A stretch of DNA of 64,000 bases from Acorus gramineus. Taxonomy: Eukaryota > Streptophyta > Magnoliopsida > Acorales > Acoraceae. Within the stretch, counting starts at the first letter, position 1. Every line of letters starts with the position of its first letter. The position numbers were made by a program, and so were the translations under genes. Below the pieces are notes generated by a model, which saw only the letters and a list, made by a program, of their open reading frames with translations, was not told where the DNA came from and did no database searches. This document shows, piece by piece, positions 9,740 through 22,255 of the stretch. The stretch covers positions 3,658,001 to 3,722,000 of the forward strand of contig JAUJYN010000018.1 of NCBI GenBank assembly GCA_030737835.1. The letters are read 5' to 3'.

Positions 9740-12462
9740 TGTCACGCCCCGGGCGGCCGTCCCCGGGACGCGGCAAGGGTATACATGATATCAGCAGTCA
9801 ATAAAAGAGATCAATAATATACCATAATCAATAGCTAAAAAGACAACACAGACAACAAAAGGCTGACATGATGTATACACAGAAATGCGGAAGCTAAAAA
9901 GACTGAATCTGTAAATCAACAACACTTTACAGACTCGATACATAATCATATGTCCTGTGAGAGCCAATATATCCACAATACAACCAAATATAATCCAAAC
10001 TAGGTGCCCAAGCACAGAAATATATACATACAACAAAGAGAAGGATGCTGATGGCCTCAAAACTCGAGGGACGTGGCGCTACTCCGCTACTGGTGTAGTT
10101 GCTCGGGAAGCTCCTCCTTCAAGTCCGCCTCGATAATCACTGGGGAAAAACAATTATGCGAGGGGTGAGCCACACGCTCAGTGAATAGCACAACTCATGC
10201 ATACAGTTTATATTAACCACATTTTATCAAGTCACTAGCCTCAAAGTGGCATAAACAACACAAATTCGGGGGTTCGTACATCGCCGAACCACCATACCCT
10301 CACCCTCACCCTCACCCCTCAATAGGTGAATAAGGATGTTGGGACTTAATAGGCGGATAATCATCCTCACATAATCCTGTGGGTCGCCACATCACCGGCC
10401 CACCACACCGTCACCCTCACCCCTCAATAGGTGACATAGGCTCTTGAGACTGACTAGGCTGTTGGTCACCCTTGGTCCACCGATAGTCTCTCCCCACTCC
10501 GTAGGTCGTTTGGCCACTCCCACATTCGGCACAGTCCATCTACCAAATCAGGAGGTGCCTACTGATGGGAGCCCCTGCACGGGACAACCTTTCTAACGCT
10601 GAGGTAGTCTCTACACGGATCCAACGAAGGGAACAGAACAGCCTATCCATCGCATATGATCCACTCGGATCCGCTGACAGCACATCTCTACTACTCTAAT
10701 GTCTTGAATTCTTCAGAATTCCACCAGCGCACATAACCAAGATGCGGGGAGTACATAAGATAATAATGAGGAAAAGAGACCTTGGGAGGGCAACCTGAGG
10801 TCCCGATGTAGGACATCCCGCCAACCAAACAAGGAACACGGAGTACCCTAACCCGAGTCTCAATGTTAACCTCGCAAGGCCCCCTTATATTCCCCAAGGC
10901 ATGCTAATCATATCACAAGCTTGCATTTAATTAAATAAATCAAACTAATAGGACGCATGCATAGGTCGGGGCTTTCCTAGCATGATAACGAGGTGACAGG
11001 ATGCACGGCTCATGCACATATCCTAAGGGTGCAAGTCCCAAACATACAAGTCTAGGGTGGCATGCATTCTACACATAAATCATGCTTGCATGGATTATAA
11101 TAAACACAGTTAATATTAACTATGTGCCCCAGGGGAGGACGGTACACGCCCAAATGCATGTAGCGCCTCCCAAACTGGGTTGGGTTGTCCCACTCACCGA
11201 AAGTTGGGTCGTCACACGACCGTCTGTCAAGATCTGCAAGACAGGGTATCAACTTGGTGAGTAAAATCCACGAATACCACAAAATACACAAAAACATACA
11301 AATAAACACCCAACACTCAAGCAGCCCTGCACAACGCCCTGCACGCAGCGCCCCCATCGCCCCATCGCCAGAGCCCAGCACACCCGTGCCCAGCACCCAG
11401 CACGCGCCCGCTCGACCAGCACACCCAGCACGCCCAGCGCCCAGCACGCCCAGCACCCCCGCGCCTGCACCACCCGAGCGCACGCCCGCGCGTACGCGCG
11501 CACGCCCTGCCGCTACACGCCAGCAGTGCCTGCCTGCTGCGCTGCCTGTGCTGCCTGCTGCCCAAGACCACCAGCCAACCAGCCCGAGCACCTCCACCAC
11601 CAACCACCGGCCACCCATGGCCTCCGACCGCCCCCAACCACCTCCGACAGCCACCCACAGCCGCCGACCACCACCCAACTTCAAAATCCCCCTCCTAACA
11701 AGCATCTAAACAAGAAAAACAAGGAAGGAGAGCTTACCCAAAGGAAGAGGAGGAAAGGAAGGGAACCGGAAGCTCCTTTCACACCGAAAAGCTTCCCCCA
11801 AGGTCTCTACAACCAAGACCTATTTCCACCTCCGATTTGGCTCGGATCTGAGCAGAAGAGAGGGCGGACGGAAGTGCTAGACACGCCGGAATCCGGATTT
11901 GAAAACACCAGGGTGTAGATCGGGACCGGATCTACACTTTCTATGATTTAGGTTAACCAAGATTTTTGAGAGAGGGGGAGAGAAAACAAAAAGAGGAAGA
12001 TGATGAATAGTACATGGCAACTTTTTGCTTTCATTAAATAAGTCAAACAAGGTTTAATTAGGGCTTAACCAAGATTAATTAGGTTAAGGGCTAGATTAGG
12101 TGAGTTAAGTGGCCTTTGACTTGGGTCAACCCAACCACACAAAGAGACAAAAAGGGTTGACCAAGTCATGGGCCCACTTTGACCGAGTCAACTCTCCCAA
12201 TGACTTCTCGCTCGGTTAAAAACCCGGATACGCCCCGGAACTGTGAAATTTCAGAAACGTTACCGGAATTCGATGAAATTTTCGTGAGTGGCTTAGAATG
12301 GCACCAGGACACATAATATGCAGTTATTTTTTCAATCGGAGTCCTCTAGCTCACGACGATAGCTAACAGTCCAAAATTTTAGCGGTTCCGATCGAAAAAC
12401 TCAAAAACTGCCAAAATGCTCCAATGGTTACCAGCAGGCCAAAAAGTGACACATATATAACA
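9740..12462 (-). repeat. E2 3' LTR (LTR-A)
   Basis: Terminus to terminus, TGTCACGCCCCGGGCGG to GACACATATATAACA, 2,723 bp. Acceptor-like (11234) and donor-like (11737) splice signals on the minus strand enclose the shortest GC-rich core in the window, about 504 bp. Repeated CCCTCA units lie near 10297-10319. Confidence 0.9.
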
Positions 12463-12478
12463 TTCTCCCCCCCTTAGG
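12463..12478 (-). promoter_or_regulatory. E2 polypurine tract
   Basis: The plus-strand sequence TTCTCCCCCCCTTAGG directly follows the LTR end. Read on the minus strand it is a purine run just before the 3' LTR, the expected second-strand primer. Confidence 0.85.
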
Positions 12479-12509
12479 AAATTTTGTCCTCAAAATAAAT
12501 ACAAGACAT

Positions 12510-15500
12510 CTAAGAAGGGAAAAGATGCGGATACGCGTCACGCATGGCGTCCTCGAGCTCCCAAGTGGCCTCGGCACCGGAACGGTGCTGCCATCGCACC
12601 TTGACCAGCTGGACGGTCTTGGTGCGGAGCCTCTTCTCGCGGCGGTCCAGGATCTCAATCGGCTGCTCCACGAAAGACAAGTCCGGCTCGAAGACGAGCG
12701 GCTCGAACGGGATGATGTGAGCAGGATCGTGGACATATCGCCTCAGCTGCGAGACATGGAAGACGTCATGGGCCTGAGCCAACTGTGGGGGCAGAGCTAT
12801 GCGATAGGCCACCTCTCCAACTCGCTCGAGGATGAGGAACGGCCCAATGAAACGCGGACTCAGCTTGCCCCGCACACCGAATCGGAAGATGCCCTTCATC
12901 GGGGACACCTTCAAGAACACATGGTCACCAACCTCGAAGGTGAGCTCACGGCGACGACGGTCGGCGTAGCACTTCTGACGACTCTGAGCGACTCGGATAC
13001 GCTCGCGAATCGTCTTCACCATCTCTCTGGTGAACGATCTCTGGTCCCTCTAACTGGCGCTCTCCGACCTCATCCCAACACAGGGGGGACCTGCAGCTGC
13101 GGCCATAAAGTGCCTCGTAAGGAGCCATCCGGATGCTCGAGTGGTAGCTGTTGTTGTAGGCAAACTCCACCAACGGAAGGTGCCTCTCCCAACTGCCCCC
13201 AAAATCGAGAACACAGGCCCGCAGCATGTCCTCAAGAGTCTGGATCGTCTCTCTGACTGGCCGTCCGTCTGCGGATGAAACGCTGTACTGAAATGGAGGT
13301 TCGTACCAAGGGCGTGCTGGAGGCTACGCCAGAACCTCGAAGTAAAACGCGCGTCTCGATCAGAAATGATGCTGACTGGAGTGCCATGGAGACGGACAAT
13401 CTCGGAGACAAATAACTGCGCCAGGGTGTCCAGAGAATCGGTGAGTCGGATGGGGAGGAAATGAGCAGACTTCGTCAGCCGGTCGACGATCACCCAGATG
13501 GCATCGCGACCCGAACGTGACCTCGGCAAACCCGAGACGAAGTCCATGGTGATCTGCTCCCACTTCCACTGAGGGATCTCAATGGACTGCAGCTTCCCCG
13601 CAGGGCGCTGATGCTCCGACTTCACCTGCTGGCATACTAGGCATCGGGCAACGAAACGGGCAATATCCGTCTTCATCCCGCGCCACCAGTAGCCGCGACG
13701 AAGGCCCCTGTACATCTTCGTGCCACCAGGGTGCACTGTGTACCTCGAGCGATGGGCCTCGTCCAGAATCTTCCGCTTCAGCTCTGCGTCGTCGGGAATG
13801 CACACTCGGCCTCTGAATCGCAGGATCCCGTCCGCGCGAATCTGGTAGTCCGGACGCTCGCCCCGGGCGACGCCTTCAGAGAGGACTATAAAATGCGGAT
13901 CCTGTGCCTGAGCCGTGCGGATGTCGTCGAGAAGGACTGGCTGCACCACTAGCCTGGCCAAAAAGCCACCAGCAGGAGTCTCTCGAACTAATCCAGCAAG
14001 CGGCCTCCTCCAGAAGCCTCAAACGACGGACAGCCATGTGGGCGGCCATGCCCACGCATCTGCAACGACATTCGCCTTACCCGGATGGTAAGCGATGTCA
14101 CAATCGTAGTCTGTCAGGAACTCAACCCAACGTCTCTGACGCATGTTGAGCTCCGGCTGAGACTGCAGATATGTCAAGCTCTTATGATCAGTAAAGAGCT
14201 CGAACTCCTCTCCATAGAGGTAATGCCTCCACATCTTCAGCGCAAAGATGATCGCAGCCAACTCGAGGTCATGGGTGGGGTAATTCTGCTCATGGGGCTT
14301 CAACTGACGAGACGCGTAAGCCACCACCTTACCGTGCTGCATCAGGACGCAACCCACACCCAACTGCGATGCATCAGTGTAAACTGCGAACCCACCACTC
14401 CCAGATGGAAGGGTAAGAACTGGCGCTGAGGTGAGCCTTCGCTTCAGCTCCTGGAAGCTCTCCTCGCAAGCAGGGGACCACTCGAACCGAACGTCCTTCC
14501 GAGTGAGGCGGGTAAGAGGAACGGCTATCTTCGAGAAACCCTCGACAAACCTCCTGTAATAACCCGCCAAGCCCAAGAAGCTCCGAATCTCTGTGGGGTT
14601 CGACGGTCGACGCCAATTCGACACGGCGAGCGTCTTCTCCGGGTCCACAGATATACCCTCACCGGAAATCACATGGCCCAGAAAGGCCATACGCTCCAAC
14701 CAGAACTCGCACTTGCTGAACTTGGCGAACAACTGATGTCTGGCCAAAGTCTCCAAGACAGTGCGAAGATGGTGAGCGTGCTCCTCAAGACTCCTCGAGT
14801 ACACCAATATATCATCGATGAATACTACCACAAAGGAGTCGAGGAAGGGTCGAAATACCCGGTTCATCAGATCCATGAAGGCCGCCGGCGCGTTCGTCAA
14901 CCCGAATGGCAGTACTCTGAACTCGTAGTGCCCATACCGGGTGCGAAAGGCCGTCTTCGGAATGTCTGACTCCCGGATCTTCAGCTGGTAGTACCCCGAG
15001 CGGAGATCGATCTTGGAAAAGACGCGCGCTCCCTGGAGCTGGTCAAACAGATCGTCGATCCGCGGCAACGGGTACTTGTTCTTCACTGTCCGTTTATTCA
15101 GCTGCCTGTAATCAATACACAGCCGCAGCGAACCGTCCTTCTTCCGGACGAACAGGACAGGGGCTCCCCACGGAGAAACACTCGGACGTGCGAAGCCCTT
15201 CTCCAGCAACTCCTCCAACTGCTCCTTGAGCACCCTCAGCTCTGCAGGGGCCATCCGGTACGGAGCCCTCGAAACCGGCTCGGTCCCCGGAATCAGATTG
15301 ATCTCAAACTCGATCGCGCGATCCGGCGGTAATCCCGGAAGATCATCGGGGAAAACCTCGGGATACTCTGCCACGACCGGAGTCTGACTGATATCTGCCC
15401 GCAGCGGTGCATCCTCCTGAGCAATATAAGCTAGAAAGCCCTCGCATCCACCCTGAAGGAGTCTCCACGCCTGCATGGACGACACGAACCCCAAAGGAGC

Positions 15501-17238
15501 TACGTCTCGATCGCCCACGAACTGGAAGGACCTCCGACCCGGAAGGTGGAACGACACCGACTTGGCGAAACAGTCGATGCTGGCATGACTAGCTGCAAGC
15601 CAATCCATCCCCAGGATGGCATCAAAGTCTGTCATCGCGAGCTCCACCAGCTCCACTGGAAACTCATGCTCCGCAACCTCTACCGTACACCCTCGGTACA
15701 CAGAACTGAGGAGAATCCGGTCTCCCACGGGCAATGATACCTCCAAGATACCATCCAAAGGGGCGGACGCCACGCCCGTTCGTCTCGCGAAAGCAGGAGA
15801 TCTGAACAGTACCTCTGACCACGCTTCCTGATGCCTGAGCCTCCTCTGCCAAAAGTGCTGCCACTCGGCCCTACACGAACTGAGGCTGGGGAGCAGGGGC
15901 ACGCCTCGCCGGCTGCGCTGGCTGCCTCCTCTGATCAGCACCGCCACCCTGTGGCTGCTGCTGCTGACGCTGAGGCTGCTGCTGCGGCTGGCGCTGAGGC
16001 TGTTGCTGCTGCTGCTGAAACGGCTGCTGCTGCAACTGCTGCTGTTGCTGTGGAGGCATCACTCTGGGTCGGCCAGCGTCGGGGCAATTATACAAGATAT
16101 GCCTGATGCGCTGACAGTGATAACAGCGCCTCGTCTCTGGTCGCCTCGCCTGGACCGGCATTGCTGCGATGGGTGCTGGACCTCGCACTGGCACCGCATC
16201 AGCTGGAGAAGAGGCAGCCGCTGACAGATCAAAACGGGGCCTCTTCTTCTTCCGCTATCCCTGGTCCTGGCTCCTGGGTGGCCTCTGGTCTGCCGATGGG
16301 GTCGAAGTCCTCACGAGGATCCCGAGGTCTCGCTCGATGGTCTTCGCTCGAGACACTAAGTCGGAGTACCTCGAGAAAGCCTGGGAGGTGACGTGCACCC
16401 GAATGGCGCTACTGAGACCAAGCTCAAATCGACGGCACCTCGACTCCTCGTCCATCACCAAAGCTGGAGCGAATCTGGACAGCCTTGTAAAATGCGTGGA
16501 GTAGTCAGCGACAGACATAGTGCCCTGAGTCAGCTGCTCAAACTCCTGCATCACTATCTGTCGCGTCGAGAAGGGGAAGTACTCCTCCAAGAAATACCTC
16601 CGGAATCCCGCCCATGTAAGCTGCTCCAATCCCTCTGGGATGTCCACTGATCTAGTAGCCCACCACTCGGCGGCGCTACCCTTCAGCATAAAAGCGGCCA
16701 GGGAGACTCGCTGGCGGTCGGTGCAAAGCATGGTCGAGAAGATGGTATCCACCTCCATCAACCATCTCTCTGGAGCGAGGGGGTCCTCCGTCTGACCCTG
16801 GAACTCGGGAGGGTGGAGCTTCAGAAAGGCTAAGAGACCACTCTGCTGCACCCTCGCTGCAGCCTCTAGCCCCACCTTCCTCTCCTGAGGATCCTGAACT
16901 CTGTCCGCTGGGACCACCACGGGAACTGGGGGTACATCTGGCACCACGGGTGGATCCGCCACCAGGGGAACCTGCGGAACTGCCTCGCGGGCCGCTCGCA
17001 GCTCCCGAATATCCTGTGCCTGATCTGCCAATACTCTGGTCTAGGCCTCCAATGCCCTGGTCTGTGTCTCCACCAAGTCTGCTATCCGCGCAAACGTGCG
17101 CTCCCAGGCAGGAGGCTCCGGCGTTGATCCTGGCCTCACGGCTGAGGACTCACCAATAGCATCCTCGACTCTGGCAGGTCCGGAGACCTCCAAAGGTCGA
17201 GAGGGACCACGTCCGCGCCGTCCTCTGCGAGGAGGCAT
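12510..17238 (-). pseudogene. E2 gag-pol region (broken)
   Basis: Reading the minus strand from MPPRRGRRGRG at 17238, the order is gag, a CCHC zinc knuckle (CYHCQRIRHILYNC, 16084-16125), a glutamine-rich linker coded by CAG/CTG-type repeats (about 15950-16060), aspartic protease region, reverse transcriptase with FIDD near 14810, RNase H ([16 protein letters not shown]), integrase, and a C-terminal chromodomain ending near 12510. This order and the chromodomain define a chromovirus of the Del/Tekay group. It is a fossil with about six breaks. Near-identity to E6 suggests both descend from one recently active subfamily. Confidence 0.9.
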
Positions 17239-17341
17239 ATCAGCAACCTAAGAAAACCAGACACTAGGATCAGAATACTCATATAGAAATCCTAGGACTC
17301 ATCTCTACGAAAAAGAAGACAATTGGCTCTGACAAGACCAA

Positions 17342-17354
17342 GCTCTGATACCAA
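17342..17354 (-). promoter_or_regulatory. E2 primer-binding site (initiator tRNA-Met)
   Basis: The plus strand reads GCTCTGATACCAA. Its complement TTGGTATCAGAGC matches the 3' end of plant initiator tRNA-Met, the usual primer for this lineage. It lies a few bases from the 5' LTR edge at 17359. Confidence 0.88.
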
Positions 17355-18770
17355 CTTTTGTCACGCCCCAGGGCGGCCGTCCCCGGGATGCGGCAAGGGT
17401 ATACATGATATCAGCAGTCAATAAAAGAGATCAATAATATACCATAAACAATAGCTAAAAGACAACACAGACGCCACGCCCATCCCAGGCAATGATATCT
17501 CCAACATAACATCAAGAGGGGTGGACACCACGCCCATCCGTCTCGCGAAAATGGGAGACACTAACGAGTGCGTGGCTCCAGAATCAAATAGCACATATGC
17601 AGGAAGCTGGGAGATCAAAACAATACCTCAGACCACGCTACCCTAAGCCTGCGCCTCCTCGACTGAAAGTGCTGCCACTCGACCCTGAACAAACTGCGGC
17701 TGAGGAGCAGGGGCACTCCTCGCAGGCTACACTGGCTGCCTCCTCTGGTCAACTCGGCCACCCTGTGTCTGCTGCTGCTAACGCTGCGGCTGCTGCTGCT
17801 GGCGGGGCTGCTGCTGCTACAGCTGCTGCTGCTGGGGCACACGGGGTCGGCTAGCATTAGGGCAATTATGTAAAATATGCCCAATGTGCTGGCAATGGTA
17901 ACATTGTCGCGTCTCCGGTCGCTTGGCGTGGACTGGTACTGCCACAATGGGTGTTGGACCTCGCACTGGCACCACATTGACTGGAGTAGCGGCGGCCACT
18001 GACTGATCAAAGCGGGGCCGCTTCTTCTTGCGATGTCCCTGGTCCTGGCTCCTGGGGGGCCTCTGGTCTGTAGAAGGGGTTGGAACCCCCAAAGGGACCC
18101 CAAGGTCTCGCTCGACTGTCCTCGCATGAGACACCAAGTTTGAGTACCTCGTGAACGCCTGTGAGGTGACATGCACCCGGATGGTGCTAATGAGACCCAT
18201 CTCGAAATGACGGCATCGCGTCTCCTCATCCATCACCAAGGCGGGGGCGAACCTGGAAAGCCTCGTGAAACGTGTGGAGTAATCAGCAACTGACATGGAG
18301 CCCTGCGTCAGCTGCTCGAACTCTCGCATCACGATCTGGCGTGTCGAAAACAGGAAGTACTCCTCGAGAAAGTATCTCTGGAATCCAACCCATAGAAGTC
18401 GCTCCACTCCCTCGGGGATGTCCACCGACCAGGTAGCCCACCAGTCAGCGGCGCTACCCTTCAACATGAAGGTGGCCAGTGAGACACGCTGGCGGTCGGT
18501 GCAGTGCATGGTCGAGAAGATCTTGTCTACCTCCATCAACCAACACTCAGGGGCAAGGGGGTCCACCATTTGACCATGGAACTCGGGAGGGTGGAGCTTC
18601 AGAAAGGCAGTGAGGCCGCTCTGATGCACTCGTGCTGCAGCCTCTAGCTCCACCTCCCTCTCCAGGGGATCCTGAACTCCCACTACCGGAATCTCCACTG
18701 GGACAGGGGGTACCTCGGGCACCACCGGTGGATCTGCTACTATGGGGACCTGTGGAACTGCCTCGCGGGC

Positions 18771-21700
18771 TGTCACGTCCCAGGGCGGCCGTCCCCGGGA
18801 CGCGGAAAGTGTATATATAATATCAGAATCTACATGGGAGGTCAATAATATATCATACACAACAACTAGAATGACACACATGCAACAAAGGGGCTGACAT
18901 GATATATACACCAAATGCGGAAGCAAAAGACTGAATCTGTAAATAAACATTCTACAGACTCGATACTCAATCATCTGTTCTGTGAGAGCCAATATACACA
19001 AATACAACTGAACATATACAAACACGTGCCAAGCACGGAAATCAAATACATACAGTCAAGAAGGGATGCTGATAACCTCTGGCACTCGCGGAACGTGGCG
19101 CTGCTCTGCTACTGAAGGAATCCCTCGGAAAGCTCCAACTGCTGCTCCGGCTCCAGCTCAGGCTCAGTGACCACTGGGGAAAAACATATGCGAGGGGTGA
19201 GCCACACGCTCAGTGAACGGCACAACCCATGCATCACAGACAATATTTACCACAATTCCATTATTTATCCAATCTCCAAGACATAACAACATAATCCAGT
19301 GGTTCGTACTTCGCCGAACCACAACACCCTCACCCTCACCCATCAATGGGTGACATAGGCTATTGGGACTGATAATCATCCATTCACAAATCCAGTCGGT
19401 CGCTCATCGCCAACCCACTACACCCTCACCCTCACCCTACCACGGGTGACATAGGATTTTGGGACTGACTAGGCTGTTGGTCACCCTTGGTCCACCGATA
19501 GTCTCTCCTCCACTCCGTAGGCCGCTTGGTTTTTACCCACAACTTCGGCCCAGTCCGAAACCAAATCAGGAGGCGCCTACTGATGGGAACCCTTGGAAGG
19601 GACGACCTTTCTAACGCTGGGGCAGTCTCTACCGGATCCAACGAAGGGGACAGAACAGCCTATCCATACGCATATGATCCACTCGGATCCGCCGACAACA
19701 CATCTCTACAACTCTAATGTCATGAACTCTTCAGAGTTCCTCCAGGGCGCATAACCAAGATGCGGGGAACATGAACAATGAAAGCAAGGTTGTAATATCA
19801 TTGGGGGAAAGAACTCGGGAGGGCGGCGTGAGTTCCCATTATAGGATACCCCGACAACCAAACAAGGAACACGGAGTACCCTAACCCGGGTCTCACCGCT
19901 GTCCTCGCAAGGCCCCTCCCCTATAATATTCACTAACATGCTAATAAACATACCAATCATACAACATTATTTATAATATTATTGGGACTAGAAACCTTGG
20001 GAGGGCAGCATGAGGTCCCGATACAGGACATCCCGACAACCAAACAAGGAACACGGAGTACCCTAACCCGGGTCTCAATGTTGACCTCGCAAGGCTCCTC
20101 CCTATAATATTATCTAAGGCATGCGATTTAACATACACTAGCATTTAATTTAATAAATAAACTAGTAGGACGCATCCATAGGCCGAGGTTTTCTAGCATG
20201 AAAAACAGGGGACATGGTGCATGGCTCATACACATATCCTAAGGGTGCAAGTCCCTAACATACAAGTCTAGGGTAGCATGCATTCTACATTTAAATCATG
20301 CAAGCATGGAATACATATTACAACAGGTTAATATAATCCATGGTGCCCCAGGAGAGGTCGGTATACGCCCAAATGCGTATAACGCCTCTCTACTGGGTTG
20401 GATTGTCCCACTCACCAGTATCTGGGTCGTTGCGTGACCGTCCGTCCAGATCTGCAAGACAGACATTCAATATGGTGAGAACAAAACATAAATACTCTAA
20501 ATACCCAAACATACAAAACCCACAACTAAACACCTAACACTCGGGCAAACGTGCATACGACCCGCACACACGCTAGCCCGAGCACTCCGGCTACAACCCG
20601 CACGGCCACCCGCCCTCGGATGCGCCGCCGCGCCTCAGCCCGCGTGCCCCGACGCACTGCCGCACGCACGCGCACGCTCGCGCGCTCCCGCGCGCACCGC
20701 GCGTCCAGCCCAGCGCGCCCCCGCGCGCACTGCACGCACGCCCCAGCACGCGCGCGCACTGGCCCCCAGCACCGCGCGCACTGGTCCCCAGCACCGCGCC
20801 CAGGCGCATGCCCAGGCGCCCTGCCTAGCACCCAGGCACAGTGCCCAGGCGCCCTGCCCGCGCGCGCGCAAGCTCGCGCGCACTCCCGTGCGCACCCGCG
20901 CGCACTCCCGCGCACACCCCCGCTCGCGCCAGCACCCGCGCGCACGCCCGCGACCACTCCGCCCGCACCCGCGCACCCGCGCACACGCACCCGCGCGCGA
21001 CTGAGCGCCCGACTGCGCCCGTCAGCGCCCAACGCCCAGCGCCACCTGCGCGCACGCCCGCGCGCACGTCCGCGAGCACGCGCGCGCGCACGCGCCCCTG
21101 CCAGCTGCTGCGCCTGCTGCCTGTGCTGCTGCCACCAGCCACCCTGCCCGAGCACCTCCACCACCACTCCTCCGGCCACCAATGGCCTCCGACCACCTCC
21201 ACAACCCCCCGACGGCCACCCACCACCGCCAACCGCCTCCCAACCCCAAATCCCACCTCCTAACATCCATCTAAGCATGAAAAAGAGAGGAAAGAGGCTT
21301 ACCAAGGGGAGGAGGGGAAGTCCGGTTGCTCTCCGCGCACCAAAACCTCTCCCAAAGGGCTTCCAATGCCCAGATCTACTCCCACCTCCGAAATGGGCCA
21401 AAACAGAGGAGAAGAGAGGGCGGACGGAGGGGCAAATCTCACCGGAATTCGGATTTGAAAGCACCGGGGTGTAGATCGGGACCCGATCTACACTTCCTAT
21501 GCTTTAGGTTTTAAGCTTTGAGGGCTCTAGGGGGCTCAAAAGTGAGAAAAGGAGAGAGGGGAGAGAGAAAATGAAATTGGTAGGGATGATGAATAGTGAT
21601 TTCGAAATTAGATCCCACCTTTATATAGTGTGCGACTTAAAAACCCGGATACGCCCCGGAACTGTGAAATTTCAGAAACGTTACCGGAATTCGATGAAAT

Positions 21701-21890
21701 TTTCGTGAGAGGCCTAAAATGGCACCAGGACACCAAATATGCAGTTAGATTTCCAATCGGAGTCCTCTAACTCAGGACGATAGCTAACAGTCCAAAAATT
21801 AGCGGTACCGATCGAAAACCGAAAAAAAATGAAAAACTGCCAGAACGCTCCAACGGTTACCAGCAGGTTAAAAGTGACACAAATATAACA
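18771..21890 (-). mobile_element. Solo LTR (LTR-A, minus) in the E3 gag
   Basis: A complete LTR of 3,120 bp, TGTCACGTCCCAGGG to GACACAAATATAACA, with a perfect CGGGC target duplication (18766-18770 and 21891-21895). The gag sequence is continuous across the two flanks. A good TATA box is present on the minus strand (21620-21627). Acceptor-like (20452) and donor-like (21302) signals enclose an 851-bp GC-rich core. A duplicated stretch near 19780-20110 repeats a module of about 120 bp. Confidence 0.93.
21620..21627 (-). promoter_or_regulatory. TATA box of the LTR at 18771-21890
   Basis: The minus strand reads CACTATATAAAGGTGGG, followed within about 40 bases by the CACTATTCATCATC block that is conserved in all LTR-A copies and may be close to the transcription start. 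The E6 LTRs have TATATAAG in the same place (near 45720). Confidence 0.65.
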
Positions 21891-22255
21891 CGGGCCGCCC
21901 GTAGCTCCTGGATCTCTCGTGCCTGATCAGCTAACGCCCTAGTATGGGCCTCCAGTGCCCTAGTCTGAGTCTCCCACTAGATTTGCGATACGAGCGTAAG
22001 CACGCTCCCATGCAGAAGGCTCCTGCGCTGGTCCTGGCCCAATAGCCGAGGACCCTCCAGTAGACTCCTCGCCTCTGGTAGGTTCGGAAACCTCCAAGGG
22101 CCGAGGGGGACCACGTCCACGCTTTCCTCTATGAGGAGGCATATCAGCAACCTAAGAAAACAGACACTAGGATCAGAATACTCATATAGAAATCCTAGGA
22201 CTCATCTCTAAGAAAACAATTGGCTCTGACAGGACCAGGCTCTGATACCAACTTT

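Larger units (their letters stand above)
9740..17470 (-). mobile_element. E2: Ty3/gypsy Del/Tekay chromovirus, minus strand
   Basis: Parts from left to right are the 3' LTR (9740-12462), polypurine tract (12463-12478), coding region (12510-17238), primer-binding site (17342-17354) and the first 112 bp of the 5' LTR (17359-17470). The 112 bp match the corresponding start of the 3' LTR almost exactly, so the two belong together and the insertion is fairly recent. It sits in the E1 3' LTR, left flank GACCG. The matching duplication cannot be seen because E3 follows directly at 17471. The coding region is broken, with roughly half a dozen breaks, and is very like E6. Confidence 0.9.
17471..22255 (-). 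mobile_element. E3: Ty3/gypsy internal region (protease and gag), minus strand
   Basis: E3 starts directly against the E2 LTR at 17470, within its protease region ([13 protein letters not shown] near 17585). It continues through a glutamine-rich linker (near 17763-17840), a zinc knuckle (CYHCQHIGHILHNC) and gag. The gag is interrupted by a solo LTR (18771-21890) and resumes at 21896, ending at the gag start MPPHRGKRGRG at 22142. A primer-binding site (GGCTCTGATACCAAC) lies at about 22239. The reverse transcriptase and integrase parts are not in this window. It is broken and clearly older than E2 and E6 by sequence drift. Its 5' LTR is the one at 22256-25532. Confidence 0.85.

Noticed and set aside
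12525-13256. Open frames on the strand opposite to pol in E2 and E6
   Set aside because: They are shadows of the integrase and chromodomain coding sequence on the other strand.
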